Assembly (NCBI GenBank): GCA_002414865.1
Contig: DIAQ01000080.1
Coordinates: 3,188-40,534, forward strand
DNA length: 37,347 bases
DNA from: a candidate division Hyd24-12 bacterium UBA5074
GTDB taxonomy: Bacteria; Fermentibacterota; Fermentibacteria; Fermentibacterales; Fermentibacteraceae
Direction: 5' to 3'
Under the pieces are notes generated by a model. The model ran no database searches, was not told the origin of the DNA, and saw only the letters and a list, made by a program, of their open reading frames with translations. The position numbers were made by a program, and so were the translations under genes. Shown piece after piece: positions 1 through 9,498 of the stretch. Numbering within the stretch: the stretch's first letter is position 1; the number at the start of each line of letters is the position of its first letter.

Positions 1-1229
1 TCGGGATCCTGCCTGAGGTAGGCCCTTAGCGCGTTGGCGAAGGTCAGGCCGATCTCCTCGTTCATCTGGACCTGGTTTATGCCCTTGAGGTTGAACTCCA
101 CCGGGTTCTCGGCGGTCATGACGTTGACGCCGATGTCGTTCAGCTCGGTGAGCGCGGAGTACAGCGTGGTGGTCTTCCCGCAGCCCGTGGGGCCGGTGAC
201 GAGCACGATGCCGTAGGGCCGCTTGATCGCCCGTCGGAACTCCGTGAGGGCGTCCACCTCGAAGCCTATCTTCTCCAGGTCGAGGATGACCTTGCTGCGG
301 TCGAGCAGCCGGACTTCCACCTTCTCGCCGAAGAGGGTCGGCAGCGTCGCGAGTCGCATGTCCACGAAACGGTCGCCCACGCGGATCTTCTGGCGGCCGT
401 CCTGCGGCAGGGGCCGCTCCGCGATGTTCATGCCGCCCAGGATCTTCAAACGGCTGACGATGGCGGACCTGTACTTGCGGCTGGGCCGCATCACCTCGTG
501 CAGCACTCCGTCGATCCTGAACCTCACCCTGACGTATTTCTCGAACGGCTCGAAGTGGATGTCGCTGGCGCCACGCTTGACGGCGTCGGCGATGATGCTG
601 TTGACGAGCTTGACGACCGGCGAGTCGGCGACCTCGACGGAGAGGTCCTCCTCCTCCACCTGGGTATCGTCGTCCTCCACGACCAGGGAGTCGAACACCG
701 CGTCGCCTACGAGGATGTCATCGCCATCGTCGGAGATGCCCTGCTCCTGTGATGCGGAGGCATTCCTCTCCATTATCGTCTTCTGCTGCTCGAGCGAGAC
801 GAGGGCGTCGGACTCGGGGTAGAACTTGTGCAGGGCCCTCAGGACCATGCTCGATGCGCATATGTGCGGCTCGATGTCATGCCCCACCGAGAACCTGAGG
901 TCGTCGATCGCGAAGAGGTTGTCCGGATCGGTCATGGCCACTACGAGCTTCTTCCCCGCCCTGTGGATGGGGATGACCTCGTACCTGCGGGCTATCTCCG
1001 GCGGGATGAGCTTGATGACCACGGGGTCGATCTCGGTGGTGTCCAGATTGATGCTCTCGATGCGGTGCTGCCTGGCCAGGTAGTCGTTGAGGTCATCCTC
1101 GCTGACGATGTTCATCTTGACCAGGTTGAATCCGAGCCGCCCGCCGTCGGAGCGTTGGAGCTTGAGCGCCTGCTCCAGCTGTTCCCTCGTGATGAGGCCC
1201 GCGTCGAGAAGCATCTGACCGATCTTCAT
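1..1229 (-). CDS. pilB: Type IV pilus assembly / type II secretion ATPase PilB/GspE, 3'-truncated by window edge
   Basis: The gene reads from an ATG at 1229 to the window edge without a stop, giving 409 codons of the N-terminal and central protein. The N-terminus (MKIGQMLLDAGLITREQL) and residues to about 150 match the MshEN/T2SSE N-terminal domain. An acidic linker follows at about 160-200. The T2SSE ATPase core then starts with the SDIHFEP motif and carries a Walker A (GPTGCGKTT) near residues 343-351. The Walker B and tetracysteine regions would lie outside the window. In the family this cytoplasmic hexameric ATPase powers pilus extension or pseudopilus assembly. The sequence alone does not decide between PilB and GspE; PilB is favoured by the MshEN-type N-terminus. 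It lies downstream of the sprA-like gene on the same strand, after 135 bp containing a hairpin and a possible promoter. Confidence 0.92.
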   Translation of the reverse strand, partial: MKIGQMLLDAGLITREQLEQALKLQRSDGGRLGFNLVKMNIVSEDDLNDYLARQHRIESINLDTTEIDPVVIKLIPPEIARRYEVIPIHRAGKKLVVAMTDPDNLFAIDDLRFSVGHDIEPHICASSMVLRALHKFYPESDALVSLEQQKTIMERNASASQEQGISDDGDDILVGDAVFDSLVVEDDDTQVEEEDLSVEVADSPVVKLVNSIIADAVKRGASDIHFEPFEKYVRVRFRIDGVLHEVMRPSRKYRSAIVSRLKILGGMNIAERPLPQDGRQKIRVGDRFVDMRLATLPTLFGEKVEVRLLDRSKVILDLEKIGFEVDALTEFRRAIKRPYGIVLVTGPTGCGKTTTLYSALTELNDIGVNVMTAENPVEFNLKGINQVQMNEEIGLTFANALRAYLRQDP

Positions 1230-1302
1230 GATAGCTCGAGCACCTCTCGGGTTCAGCGTTCCCGGTCCACGTCCGGCAGAAGTTCCGCCGCCGTCCGATG
1301 TT

Positions 1303-1331
1303 AATTTCACCTACACGGGAGGGGGTGTCAA
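1303..1331 (-). promoter_or_regulatory. Possible promoter for pilB
   Basis: On the minus strand a perfect TTGACA lies at 1331-1326. The -10 region is poor: the best hexamers 17-18 bases on are AT-rich (GAAATT/AAATTA, about 1308-1302). The perfect -35 and its position between the sprA hairpin and the pilB ATG support the call; the weak -10 limits it. Confidence 0.3.
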
Positions 1332-1340
1332 TCGCAGAGC

Positions 1341-1364
1341 CCGTTCAACTGAGGGTTGGAACGG
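1341..1364 (-). terminator. Hairpin directly after the sprA stop
   Basis: On the minus strand an imperfect stem (CCGTTCCAAC / GTTGAACGG, one bulged C, 5-base loop) begins directly after the sprA TAG. No U-tract follows, so it may be a weak or factor-assisted terminator, or a 3'-end stabiliser, rather than a classic intrinsic terminator. Confidence 0.45.
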
Positions 1365-4300
1365 CTAGAAGTTCAGCATGACCCAGATGTCCATGCCCAC
1401 GTCGCGCTGGTCGTAGATGGAGTTGACCCTGTCCTTCTTCCAGCCATAGATAGCAGTTAAACCAGCAGTTACGGTGCCGAAGTCGTAGTTCGCGGAGGGC
1501 TCGATCCGCCACTCCTCGCGGTCGCTCTGGAGCTGGTCCTCGTATCCGGGGGCGATGATCTCGGTCCTCGTCCTGCTCCTCGTTATAGCGAGCCCCGTGG
1601 TGAGGTCGCTCTGGAAGCTGACCCTCAGCTTGTCCAGGAGGGGCAGCGGGATGGCGAGCCCGCCCGGGGCGCTGAAGGCGTACTGCAGGTTCACCTGGAA
1701 GCTGCTGTTGCTGGTCTTCGTGCGCGCCTGGCTGCCTGTGTAGTTGTGGGTCTCCGCGAGCGAATAGTTGTCGGAGATCGAGATCTGGACCTTGTTCTTC
1801 AGGCTGGCCGTGATGTTGAACAGCGGGGTCCACCTGTTCGTCGTCGTCCTGCTCGTGGGGATGTACTCCTCATCCTCGAAGCGGCCGCTCTCGCTCGTCT
1901 CGATCCTGTAGCCAGTGTTGAGCGAGCCCGTCCTGAGCAGCCTCGCCAGGGGCGCGAGCCGCTCCAGGCCGCTCCAGGAGACGGTCACCGACGGCCAGGT
2001 GCGCGTCTTCTGACGGTTCCAGTAGCCGGAGTAGAAATGCCTGTTGTCGCTGGTGCTGTATTCCGTGCGCACCGAGAGCGTCTGCACGGGTCTGAACCCG
2101 CCCGAGACCTGGACATTGTCGGTGCGCGACCTGTCGTAGGCCTCCACCCCCTCCAGCTCCGTCTCCAGGCCGAACCGGTAGGAGTAGCCGGGATAGAATC
2201 CAAGCGCGTCGTACTCGCTGCCCAGGGTCCTGGAGATCATCACGGTGGGATCGGTGATGTTGTTGGCCCACCTCTCGAGCTTCACGAGCATCCACCTCGG
2301 GCTCCCGGCCGAAGCGGTCTCGTCGAGCCTCTCGTCGCGCAGCCTGGCCAGGGACCGGATGAGCTGCACGAGGCCGACCCTGAGGTTGAGCCTGCGCGTG
2401 GTGGAGAGGCTTATGTCCGGGCTGCCCAGGGAGTCCTCGCCCGAGGAAGTGTGGGGGGCGAGCCTGTTCGATCCGTACGCGGCGTCATAGCTCACCCTCG
2501 GGAAGAGGTAGCTCCAGAGATTGATGTCCTGTGATGCGCTGAGAGTCTGGTTGCGCGAAATCTCGCGGCCCACGTTGAACGAGGCGTCACCCTGCCAGGG
2601 GTACAGGAGGTCGCGCGTGACACCCATGCCTATGGAGGCGCTGAAGCCCCTGTAGAGGGCGAATGTCAGCGACCCCTGCGTGCCGAGGGTCCTGCTCCTG
2701 CTGGCGCGCGTCTGCGTCGTGTCGTCGTCCGCCAGCTCCCAGCGCGTGTCCCAGGCGTTCTGCCTGGAGACGGAGAAGTTCGTGTGCGTGGGCCTGAGCG
2801 TCACCCCGCCGATGATGGGAAGGCTGAAGAGCGGCTGTTCGCCGAGGGGCAGATCGTATGTGATCTCGCCTCTTGCGGAGTTCGTGGAGTCGCGGTAGCT
2901 GGGCGAGAGGCCAGTGCCGTTGCTGTAGGCATGGCTGAGCTCCCAGGGGTCGACGAGATAGCGGTGGAGGAAGTCGTCGGACCTCCTGGTCCTCCGCAGA
3001 CCGATGCTGGTATCCCAGACATCGGACTGGGTCCGGTAGAACCATGACTCGTCCTCGCTCAGCCGCAGGTCCGAGCTGGGCCGGAACCGCGGCTCGGAGA
3101 TCTGCCTGTTCCAGGCGAGCGTCGCAGGGAGCGAGATGGACCAGAGCGGGGGCGCCAGCCTGTCGAGGTTCAGCTTGAGGCCCGAGGCGAACCTCGTCGT
3201 GTTGCTGCCCTGCCCGGAGCTCTGCCCGAGCCCGTGGAAGTCCGCCCCGATGGCCCGGTAATCCCCCGTGATGTTGGCGAAATCCGCGATGTCTATGGCC
3301 GTGGTCACCCTGCGCGCGATGTCCACGTCGCTGAAGGCGCCCGAGAGGGTGATATCGTCCACCCAGACGATGGTCCCGAGCTGCGAGGCCGTGTTGTTCC
3401 TAACGCCCACGCACAGCTCCTGGACCTCGGCCAGGTTCGGGTTGCCCATCGCGGCGAGGTTGCCCGCCCTCAGATAGGTCAGCCCCCGTTCGTTCTTCTG
3501 CTCCTTGAGCCTGGTGAGGTCCTCCAGCTCGGTGCGGACGACCTGCCAGCCCGGCTGGAGCGGGGTGATTATCTCGTAGTAGTTAAGGCTGTCCCTCCCC
3601 ATCCGGAGGAAGAACTCGCCCGCGGCCGTCGGCTCGCCATGCACAGGGAAGCTCATCGTGGAGTAGCCGGTGTAGTCCTCGGAGTTGTAGTAGATCTGCC
3701 TGGCCCTGCCCTCGTGCGCCGGCTCGACGGACACCGCCTGCAGCATGAGGGACTGCTCCAGCCTCAGGTCGCCGTTCTCGTCCTTTCCGGGGTTGATGCC
3801 AGGAGGCGGGTCGGCCGTGTAGTCCGGGTTGTCCTGGTTGTTGACGGTGGACACCACGAGGTCCTCCCAGGGAGAGACGGAGGGTCCGATGCTGTCCACG
3901 AGCCCGATGGGGCGCGGCTCCCACCTGTTGCCGATGATCCTGAAGTCATAGACGTCTATCGTATCGGGCTGCGTGAAGCCCTCCACCCAGAGCCGGGCGT
4001 AGGAGATCTTCTCCCAGGTGGGGTCGGACTCGGAAATGCCGGGGACTTCGACAAGCAGGCTGTCGGACAGAGGGATCTCGATGAGCATCCAGCCCTCGTG
4101 CTCGGAGAGGACATAGGCGGGGTCGTTCAACGGTATCCTTATCCTGAAGAAGGAGTTGTACCTGTCGAGAAGGCCGTTCCTGTTGAGGTCCTCCGTGTTG
4201 AGCATCCCGTTGTCCTCCGTGCCGTTCACGCCACGGAAGCGCTCGATCGGAGGCAGGCTGGAGTCGAAGAAGTAGTCGTCCCTGTTGGGGTCGGGATTCC

Positions 4301-6965
4301 CGGAGCCGGGGTCCTCGTCCTCGGAGAAGAGGTTGTCCAGGCCGGTGTCCTCGCCGTCCGAGAGCTGGCCGTTGTTGTCCGCGTCCTCGGTGTCGAGCGT
4401 GTTGTTGGCCCGCATGACGAGCTGGCCGCTGACCCTCTCGAGCCAGTAGGAGTCCTCGTCGATCCTCTCGCCGAGGTCCAGGTAGAGAGAGGCGTCCTGC
4501 GCGGAACCCGTGGCTCTCACGTAGAGGCGGATGGTGGTCTTCGTCGAGAAGTCGAGGCCGTAGGGATCTATGCACCTCTGGATCGAACCCCAGGAGGACA
4601 TGCTTCCCTGCAGGGGGTCGAAGCACAGCTCCAGCACGCTCCTGACGAAGTCGTCCGCCTGCTCGCCGAGGGCCCCTTCTACGATGTCGTCGAGCCTCCA
4701 CCTGTCCGTTACGTTGTACCACTTGGTGTAGCCCGGCGGGCTCAGCAGGGGTGGAGTGGCGACCGGGGAGCTCCCGGACCTCCAGGCGGTCCTCTCCTGC
4801 CCCACGTAGAAGGACTGCTCTGTGCCCTCCATGTCGTCAACGAAGGCCTTGTTGCTCGTGTTGGGGTCGGGGAAGCTCGCGGCCACCTCCCCGGAGAGCA
4901 GGAATCGGCTCTGCGCCTCGGTGTTGATGCCCGGAACGGCGTTGGCCAGGTCGGTGAGGAACTCGGGGTGCGTTTCGTAATGGGCATCGACATCGGTGAC
5001 GAAGGTTCGCGTCGACTCCTCCCCCACGCGCGGCCTGTCCTCGCCGTTGGAGGAGCTCTCGTACATCGCGGTGGCCCCGAGCCAGGAGCTCTCGCCGAGG
5101 TTGTAGACGGCCCGCGTCCCGAACAGGGTCCTCTGCTGCGCGGAGAGGAAGGGCAGGTATTCGTAGGTGACCCTCAGAGTGTTGCTGGGGTCCTGCGCAT
5201 CCTCGGCGGCCTCCCCCATCAGGGTGAGCAGGCCTATCTCGTAGATGATCGTGTAGTCTACGTCTCTCGTCAGGATTTCGGGGACGCCGGCGACGGTGAG
5301 GATGACGCTCTCGCTCCCGGGGACGATGCCCATGTTGCCCAGGGAGTAGGTGGTCGAGGCGGCTCTGAACGAGACGGCCAGGAAATACTTGCTGTCGGTG
5401 GGCTCCGGATTGCGCTCGGTGTAGATCAGCGGGTTCTTCTCGGCGAGGCTGTCGCTGGTGAAGGGCCTCGGGTCGGGAAACTCCAGGAAGCCGTTGTCCC
5501 AGTCGACCACGCCCTCCTCGTCGGCCAGGCTGCCGTCGCCGTTCGTGTCCAGGCCCAGGAGCTGGATGAACGGCGTGCCGTCCTGGGTCGAGACGGCCTC
5601 CTCGCCCGAGCGGGAGAGGTAGATGTCGCAGTCGAAGCTGTTCTGCACGATGTTGTTGGAACCGAGGAAGTACCTGTTGCGCATCTCGTAGTTCCAGGTT
5701 GCATAGCTCGGCAGCGGATTGCTCTCCTTGATCAGCAGGAGGTTCATCGAGCCGGGGGGCGCTGAACCCACGGTGTCCCCCGACGCCGTGACCATCCATA
5801 TGGCCACCATGTAGTTGTCGTTCACAGGGGTGTTGAACTGGATGGTGGTCGAGTCGTCGGTCAGGATGAAGTCCTCGTCGGGTCCCGGCAGCATCTCATC
5901 CCACCAGCCGGTGCCTGACCCGGGGTCGCCCGAGCCGGTGAACCACTGGCCCTCGAGCGCGCCGGTCTCGTCGTTGTCCGTTGCGTCCATGTTGTCGACG
6001 AAGATGCGTATGTCGTTGATGACGGGCGGCTGGACAGTGTCGGGGCAGGTCCTGAAGAAGTAGTTGTCCGCCGGGTAGATGTCGAGGATGGAGTCGGTGA
6101 CCATCGTGGCCTGGCCCACGAAGTCGGCGCTCTCGGTGGAGCTGGCTTCCTTGCTGACGATGGTGGTGATGTCGACCGGGCCTGCCTGGGCAAGGATCTT
6201 CGCCCCGAAGAGGCCCTCGTGAGGGATGCTGTAGGAGACGAACTCGGGGCCCGTGATGGCCAGGCTGACATCGCCGACCTCTATGGACTGGACGACCTCG
6301 TCCTCCCAGCCCTCGTAGGCCAGCCTTATGCGGTTCTCCGGCTGCATCTCGCGCTCGGAGTCGTGGTCGACGTCGACGTGTATCTTCTCGCCTATGGTGC
6401 CGTTGAGCTGCACCTGGAGCTGCTGTTCCATCTTCAGGTCGGGGAACAGGGACGGATTGCCGCCCTCGGTCTGGATCATGTTGGGGCGGTAGTGAGTTAT
6501 GCCCGAGAGCGTTATGCGCTGGCTGCCGGAGATGTCGAGCTGGCCGCCTTCCCCGATGGTGCGGGCGAGGATGGGCGGCATGTCCAGCGGCAGATAGATG
6601 GTCGGCACAAGGGATCCCGCATCTCGCGAGGACCGTATGCATCCGCTGGAGGTGGCGGCACGCCAGTCCCGGGTCAGGCTGGAGGCGAGGAGCCTGTCGG
6701 CCAGAAGCGCGGACGACGCCGACCTGAGCGATCCGACAGGGATGCCACCCCAGTACAGCCGCCAGGAGAGCAGTCCCCTCATGAGCGAAGGCCGAAGCGA
6801 TATGACTGTGCCGCTGGGCGTAAGAACGGTCCTGCCCGCCGCTCCGGAGTAGTCGAAGGGATACTCGGGCACGAGGAGAGGGGTCGCGACCCCCACCGCT
6901 CCATGTGCAAATCCGACGAGCAGGAGGACCGGAATGACTTTCAGGAGCAGTGAATTTACGGTCAC
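1365..6965 (-). CDS. sprA: SprA-like outer-membrane translocon of type IX secretion (cell-surface protein SprA)
   Basis: This is a 1,866-residue protein with an N-terminal signal peptide (KVIPVLLLVGFAHGAVG). It has the SprA-type beta-rich repeat architecture and a C-terminus ending in aromatic Phe (VMLNF), as in outer-membrane barrels. Family hallmarks include the NKAFVDDMEGTEQSF segment near residue 707, comparable to the DDFEGS motif of Bacteroidota SprA. In Flavobacterium, SprA is a giant 36-strand barrel that forms the type IX secretion pore and is needed for gliding. This copy is shorter than the roughly 2,300-2,400-residue Bacteroidota proteins. Four EF-hand-like acidic loops occur near residues 473, 860, 925 and 1060. 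The start is GTG at 6965, preceded by AGAGGA three bases upstream, which is rather close. It is divergent from lptF. No other type IX component is in the window, so the secretion role rests on homology. Confidence 0.85.
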   Translation of the reverse strand: MTVNSLLLKVIPVLLLVGFAHGAVGVATPLLVPEYPFDYSGAAGRTVLTPSGTVISLRPSLMRGLLSWRLYWGGIPVGSLRSASSALLADRLLASSLTRDWRAATSSGCIRSSRDAGSLVPTIYLPLDMPPILARTIGEGGQLDISGSQRITLSGITHYRPNMIQTEGGNPSLFPDLKMEQQLQVQLNGTIGEKIHVDVDHDSEREMQPENRIRLAYEGWEDEVVQSIEVGDVSLAITGPEFVSYSIPHEGLFGAKILAQAGPVDITTIVSKEASSTESADFVGQATMVTDSILDIYPADNYFFRTCPDTVQPPVINDIRIFVDNMDATDNDETGALEGQWFTGSGDPGSGTGWWDEMLPGPDEDFILTDDSTTIQFNTPVNDNYMVAIWMVTASGDTVGSAPPGSMNLLLIKESNPLPSYATWNYEMRNRYFLGSNNIVQNSFDCDIYLSRSGEEAVSTQDGTPFIQLLGLDTNGDGSLADEEGVVDWDNGFLEFPDPRPFTSDSLAEKNPLIYTERNPEPTDSKYFLAVSFRAASTTYSLGNMGIVPGSESVILTVAGVPEILTRDVDYTIIYEIGLLTLMGEAAEDAQDPSNTLRVTYEYLPFLSAQQRTLFGTRAVYNLGESSWLGATAMYESSSNGEDRPRVGEESTRTFVTDVDAHYETHPEFLTDLANAVPGINTEAQSRFLLSGEVAASFPDPNTSNKAFVDDMEGTEQSFYVGQERTAWRSGSSPVATPPLLSPPGYTKWYNVTDRWRLDDIVEGALGEQADDFVRSVLELCFDPLQGSMSSWGSIQRCIDPYGLDFSTKTTIRLYVRATGSAQDASLYLDLGERIDEDSYWLERVSGQLVMRANNTLDTEDADNNGQLSDGEDTGLDNLFSEDEDPGSGNPDPNRDDYFFDSSLPPIERFRGVNGTEDNGMLNTEDLNRNGLLDRYNSFFRIRIPLNDPAYVLSEHEGWMLIEIPLSDSLLVEVPGISESDPTWEKISYARLWVEGFTQPDTIDVYDFRIIGNRWEPRPIGLVDSIGPSVSPWEDLVVSTVNNQDNPDYTADPPPGINPGKDENGDLRLEQSLMLQAVSVEPAHEGRARQIYYNSEDYTGYSTMSFPVHGEPTAAGEFFLRMGRDSLNYYEIITPLQPGWQVVRTELEDLTRLKEQKNERGLTYLRAGNLAAMGNPNLAEVQELCVGVRNNTASQLGTIVWVDDITLSGAFSDVDIARRVTTAIDIADFANITGDYRAIGADFHGLGQSSGQGSNTTRFASGLKLNLDRLAPPLWSISLPATLAWNRQISEPRFRPSSDLRLSEDESWFYRTQSDVWDTSIGLRRTRRSDDFLHRYLVDPWELSHAYSNGTGLSPSYRDSTNSARGEITYDLPLGEQPLFSLPIIGGVTLRPTHTNFSVSRQNAWDTRWELADDDTTQTRASRSRTLGTQGSLTFALYRGFSASIGMGVTRDLLYPWQGDASFNVGREISRNQTLSASQDINLWSYLFPRVSYDAAYGSNRLAPHTSSGEDSLGSPDISLSTTRRLNLRVGLVQLIRSLARLRDERLDETASAGSPRWMLVKLERWANNITDPTVMISRTLGSEYDALGFYPGYSYRFGLETELEGVEAYDRSRTDNVQVSGGFRPVQTLSVRTEYSTSDNRHFYSGYWNRQKTRTWPSVTVSWSGLERLAPLARLLRTGSLNTGYRIETSESGRFEDEEYIPTSRTTTNRWTPLFNITASLKNKVQISISDNYSLAETHNYTGSQARTKTSNSSFQVNLQYAFSAPGGLAIPLPLLDKLRVSFQSDLTTGLAITRSRTRTEIIAPGYEDQLQSDREEWRIEPSANYDFGTVTAGLTAIYGWKKDRVNSIYDQRDVGMDIWVMLNF

Positions 6966-7013
6966 GAATCCTCTTAGTCGCGAACCTGACTGCGGTTCCC
7001 GACCGGACGAGTG

Positions 7014-7042
7014 TTGATCCGGACTGCGCGAAAGCGTATCAT
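7014..7042 (+). promoter_or_regulatory. Candidate lptF promoter
   Basis: TTGATC at 7014-7019 and TATCAT at 7037-7042 are separated by exactly 17 bases. If used, transcription would begin around 7049, only a few bases before the ATG at 7052. That would exclude the GGAAG ribosome-binding site at 7043-7047 and give a nearly leaderless mRNA. This conflict lowers confidence. Confidence 0.3.
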
Positions 7043-7051
7043 GGAAGCACT

Positions 7052-8410
7052 ATGAGAAAGCTGCAAGCATACGCTCTGAAGGAGTTCATACCGCCGTTCC
7101 TCCTTTCGATATGCGTATTCACATTCGTCATGCTGCTGGACAAGCTTCTCGACCTGCTGGACATGATCGTCACAAAGGGCGTCCCGCTGCGCACAGTGGC
7201 CGAGATCTTCCTCCTGCTGCTCCCCTCCATGATCGCCGTCGTCATTCCGATGGCAGTCCTGGCAGGCATCCTGATGGCCTTCGGGAGGATGTCGGGCGAC
7301 CTGGAGATCACGGCCATGAAGGCCTCGGGAGTGGGCATACTCACCCCGACGGTCCCGGTGATGCTCTTCTCGCTCCTGATGGCAGTCCTGCTCGTGGTCT
7401 TCAACAACCGCATCCTGCCTGACGCCAATCATATGGCCAAGAATCTCATACTCGATGTGGGGCTGCTGCGGCCCACCGCCAGGATCATCCCGGGGATGTT
7501 CGTCGACGACATCGAGAACCTCCGCATCTTCGTCAGCGGCAAGGACGACATCACCGGCGAGCTCAGGGATGTCGTGGTGCAGCAGCAGGTGCCCGGGCAG
7601 CCCGAGCGCACCATAACGGCCATGACCGGCAGGATGCAGCCCGTCAGCGCCAACCGCATGCGCCTCGTCCTCTCCGATGGGCAGATGCAGGAACTCGAGG
7701 GGGACAGCATCTGCCGCACTCTCGACTTCTCGGTCTACACGCTCGACATGGCGCAGTCGGAGGAGCTCACGCGGCGTGAGCGCGACAGCCGAGGCGACCG
7801 CGAGATGTCCGCAGTCGAGATGACAGCCATGGTCGATTCTGCGGCTGCCGAGGTAACGGCTCTGGACGACTCCATCTCGATCCTCACGAGGCAGCTCGTG
7901 CTGCAGGCGGCCGCTGGGGGGAGGATCTTCGTGCCCGACTCCTCGTCCACCCTTGCCGCGGGGGACGCCAGGGGCTGGTATACTCTCTCCCGCAACGCGG
8001 TGGCGAGAAGGTCCGGGGAGATAAGGCTCCTGCGCGACAGGGCGGAGTCCTCCATTCGGACCATACGGAAATACAGGGTGGAGATCGAGAAGAAGTACTC
8101 CATACCCTTTGCCTGCATAATCTTCGTTCTCATAGGCGTGCCGCTGGGAGTGTCCACCCGGCAGGGCGGAGCGGGCATCGGCCTGGCCGTCAGCCTCGTC
8201 ATCATCCTCGTCTACTACGTGTTCCTGATAGCCGGTGAGCAGCTCGCCGACAGGGGCATCGTTCCGCCGGCGCTTGCCATGTGGGCGCCCAACATCCTCA
8301 TCGGGGCGCTCGGAGTGCATCTCATGATAAGGAGCATCAGGGAGGGCAATCCGGTACCCATGCCCGACTTCAGGGCGCTGATGAAGAAGTTCTCCAGGGA
8401 GAGGAATTGA
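7052..8410 (+). CDS. lptF: LPS export ABC transporter permease, LptF/LptG (YjgP/YjgQ) family, first copy
   Basis: A 452-residue inner-membrane protein. The start ATG at 7052 is preceded by GGAAG four bases upstream; the in-frame extension to 6950 is rejected because it reads as non-membrane sequence. Transmembrane segments lie near residues 12-32, 50-75 and 98-118. A periplasmic beta-jellyroll region spans about 130-240. Three C-terminal helices follow (SIPFACIIFVLIGVPLG onward, about 350-430). In the family, LptF and LptG pair with the ATPase LptB to pull LPS from the inner membrane into the LptC-A-D bridge. The protein is longer than the usual ~360 residues because of an insert at about 240-345 with a possible coiled coil before the C-terminal helices. 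It is translationally coupled to the second copy. Assignment as LptF rather than LptG follows only from gene order. Confidence 0.85.
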   Translation: MRKLQAYALKEFIPPFLLSICVFTFVMLLDKLLDLLDMIVTKGVPLRTVAEIFLLLLPSMIAVVIPMAVLAGILMAFGRMSGDLEITAMKASGVGILTPTVPVMLFSLLMAVLLVVFNNRILPDANHMAKNLILDVGLLRPTARIIPGMFVDDIENLRIFVSGKDDITGELRDVVVQQQVPGQPERTITAMTGRMQPVSANRMRLVLSDGQMQELEGDSICRTLDFSVYTLDMAQSEELTRRERDSRGDREMSAVEMTAMVDSAAAEVTALDDSISILTRQLVLQAAAGGRIFVPDSSSTLAAGDARGWYTLSRNAVARRSGEIRLLRDRAESSIRTIRKYRVEIEKKYSIPFACIIFVLIGVPLGVSTRQGGAGIGLAVSLVIILVYYVFLIAGEQLADRGIVPPALAMWAPNILIGALGVHLMIRSIREGNPVPMPDFRALMKKFSRERN

Positions 8411-9498
8411 TCTTCCGAAAGCTCGACCTGTACGTCGGCTTCCGCTTCGTGAAGATGATCCTCTTCGCGGTGGCCGCCTTCGTGATCATCTACATAAGCG
8501 TCGACGCCTTCGAGCACTTCAGCCGGTGGGTGGACAAGGACGTGGGGCTCGTCACCTTCGCGCGCTACTACTTCTACGGGCTGCCCTACATCGTCGTGCT
8601 GGTGATGCCGGTCGCGCTGCTGCTCTGCTCGCTGTTCCTCGTGAACTCGCTGGCCCGGAAGAACGAGCTGATGGCCATGACCTGCGCCGGAGTGAGCGTG
8701 CCCCGGACCTTCCTCCCGCTGCTCGTGGTGGGGTTCCTGGCCTCCCTGTTCGAGATGGCGGTGGGCGACTTCGTGGTGGCGGAGGCCTCGTACAGGCAGT
8801 CGATGGTGAAGCGCGTGGAGATCGACGGCCACGAGCCCCTGGACTACTCGAGGAGGAGCGATTTCGCGCTGAGATCCCTGGACGGCTCGATGATCGACGT
8901 GGGCTACTACGATGGAGCCACCGAGGTCCTCTCCGACGTCTCGGTCATCTATTTCGCCGACAGCGCCAGGATCGCGCGCAGGATCGACGTCCACAGGATG
9001 ATCTACCTCGACTCGGTCTGGGTGGGCCTCGAAGCGGCCTCGCGGACGTTCGGCCCCTCGGGATCGGTCCTCTACGCCTTCGAGGACACGATGCCGATAC
9101 CCTCGATGAAGGAGACCCCGGCCGACTTCTCGATGAGGCCGAGAGGTCCCACGGAGATGAATTTCCTTGAGCTGATGAGCTACATCAGGCGCGAAGAGGC
9201 TGCCGGAGGCGACACGAGGGAGGATCTCGTGGAGCTGTGGCTGAAGTTCTTCTTCCCGCTGTCGAACCTGATCATGGTCATGGTGGGCGCTCCCCTGGCG
9301 GCCCGCAATCCGAGGAGCGGGAAGACCATGAGCATCGGACTCGCGATCCTCCTGGCCTTCGTGTTCTTCTCGCTCGTGAGGTTTGCCCAGACCATGGGCC
9401 ACAAGGGCTCCCTCGACCCCTTCCTGGCCGCCAGCCTCGCCGATGGCGTCTTCATCGCGATCGGCCTCGGCCTGATGTTCCGCCCCTCCACCGCCTGA
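8407..9498 (+). CDS. lptG: LPS export ABC transporter permease, LptF/LptG (YjgP/YjgQ) family, second copy
   Basis: A 363-residue permease, normal length for the family. The likely start is TTG at 8407, overlapping the upstream stop as TTGA, with AGGGAGAGG just before it. An ATG far upstream at 8281 in this frame is inside the preceding gene and gives non-membrane sequence, so it is rejected. N-terminal transmembrane segments appear at about residues 12-33 and 55-83 (VVLVMPVALLLCSLFLVNSL). The charged element RKNELMAM follows. A periplasmic beta domain spans about 125-250, with three C-terminal helices. It should form the LptB2FG complex with its neighbour; lptB, lptC and lptA are not in the window. 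The stop codon TGA (9496-9498) abuts the palindromic AT-rich element. Confidence 0.85.
   Translation: MIFRKLDLYVGFRFVKMILFAVAAFVIIYISVDAFEHFSRWVDKDVGLVTFARYYFYGLPYIVVLVMPVALLLCSLFLVNSLARKNELMAMTCAGVSVPRTFLPLLVVGFLASLFEMAVGDFVVAEASYRQSMVKRVEIDGHEPLDYSRRSDFALRSLDGSMIDVGYYDGATEVLSDVSVIYFADSARIARRIDVHRMIYLDSVWVGLEAASRTFGPSGSVLYAFEDTMPIPSMKETPADFSMRPRGPTEMNFLELMSYIRREEAAGGDTREDLVELWLKFFFPLSNLIMVMVGAPLAARNPRSGKTMSIGLAILLAFVFFSLVRFAQTMGHKGSLDPFLAASLADGVFIAIGLGLMFRPSTA

Noticed and set aside
3234..5765. 843-codon open frame on the plus strand opposite sprA
   Set aside because: It reads as Arg/Val/Gly/Glu-biased antisense of the sprA gene, with no domain, signal or ribosome-binding site. GC-rich codon use keeps the opposite strand open.
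6974..9402. Long minus-strand frames opposite lptF and lptG
   Set aside because: His/Glu/Asp/Arg-rich shadow translations. The plus-strand frames give clear membrane proteins with family features.
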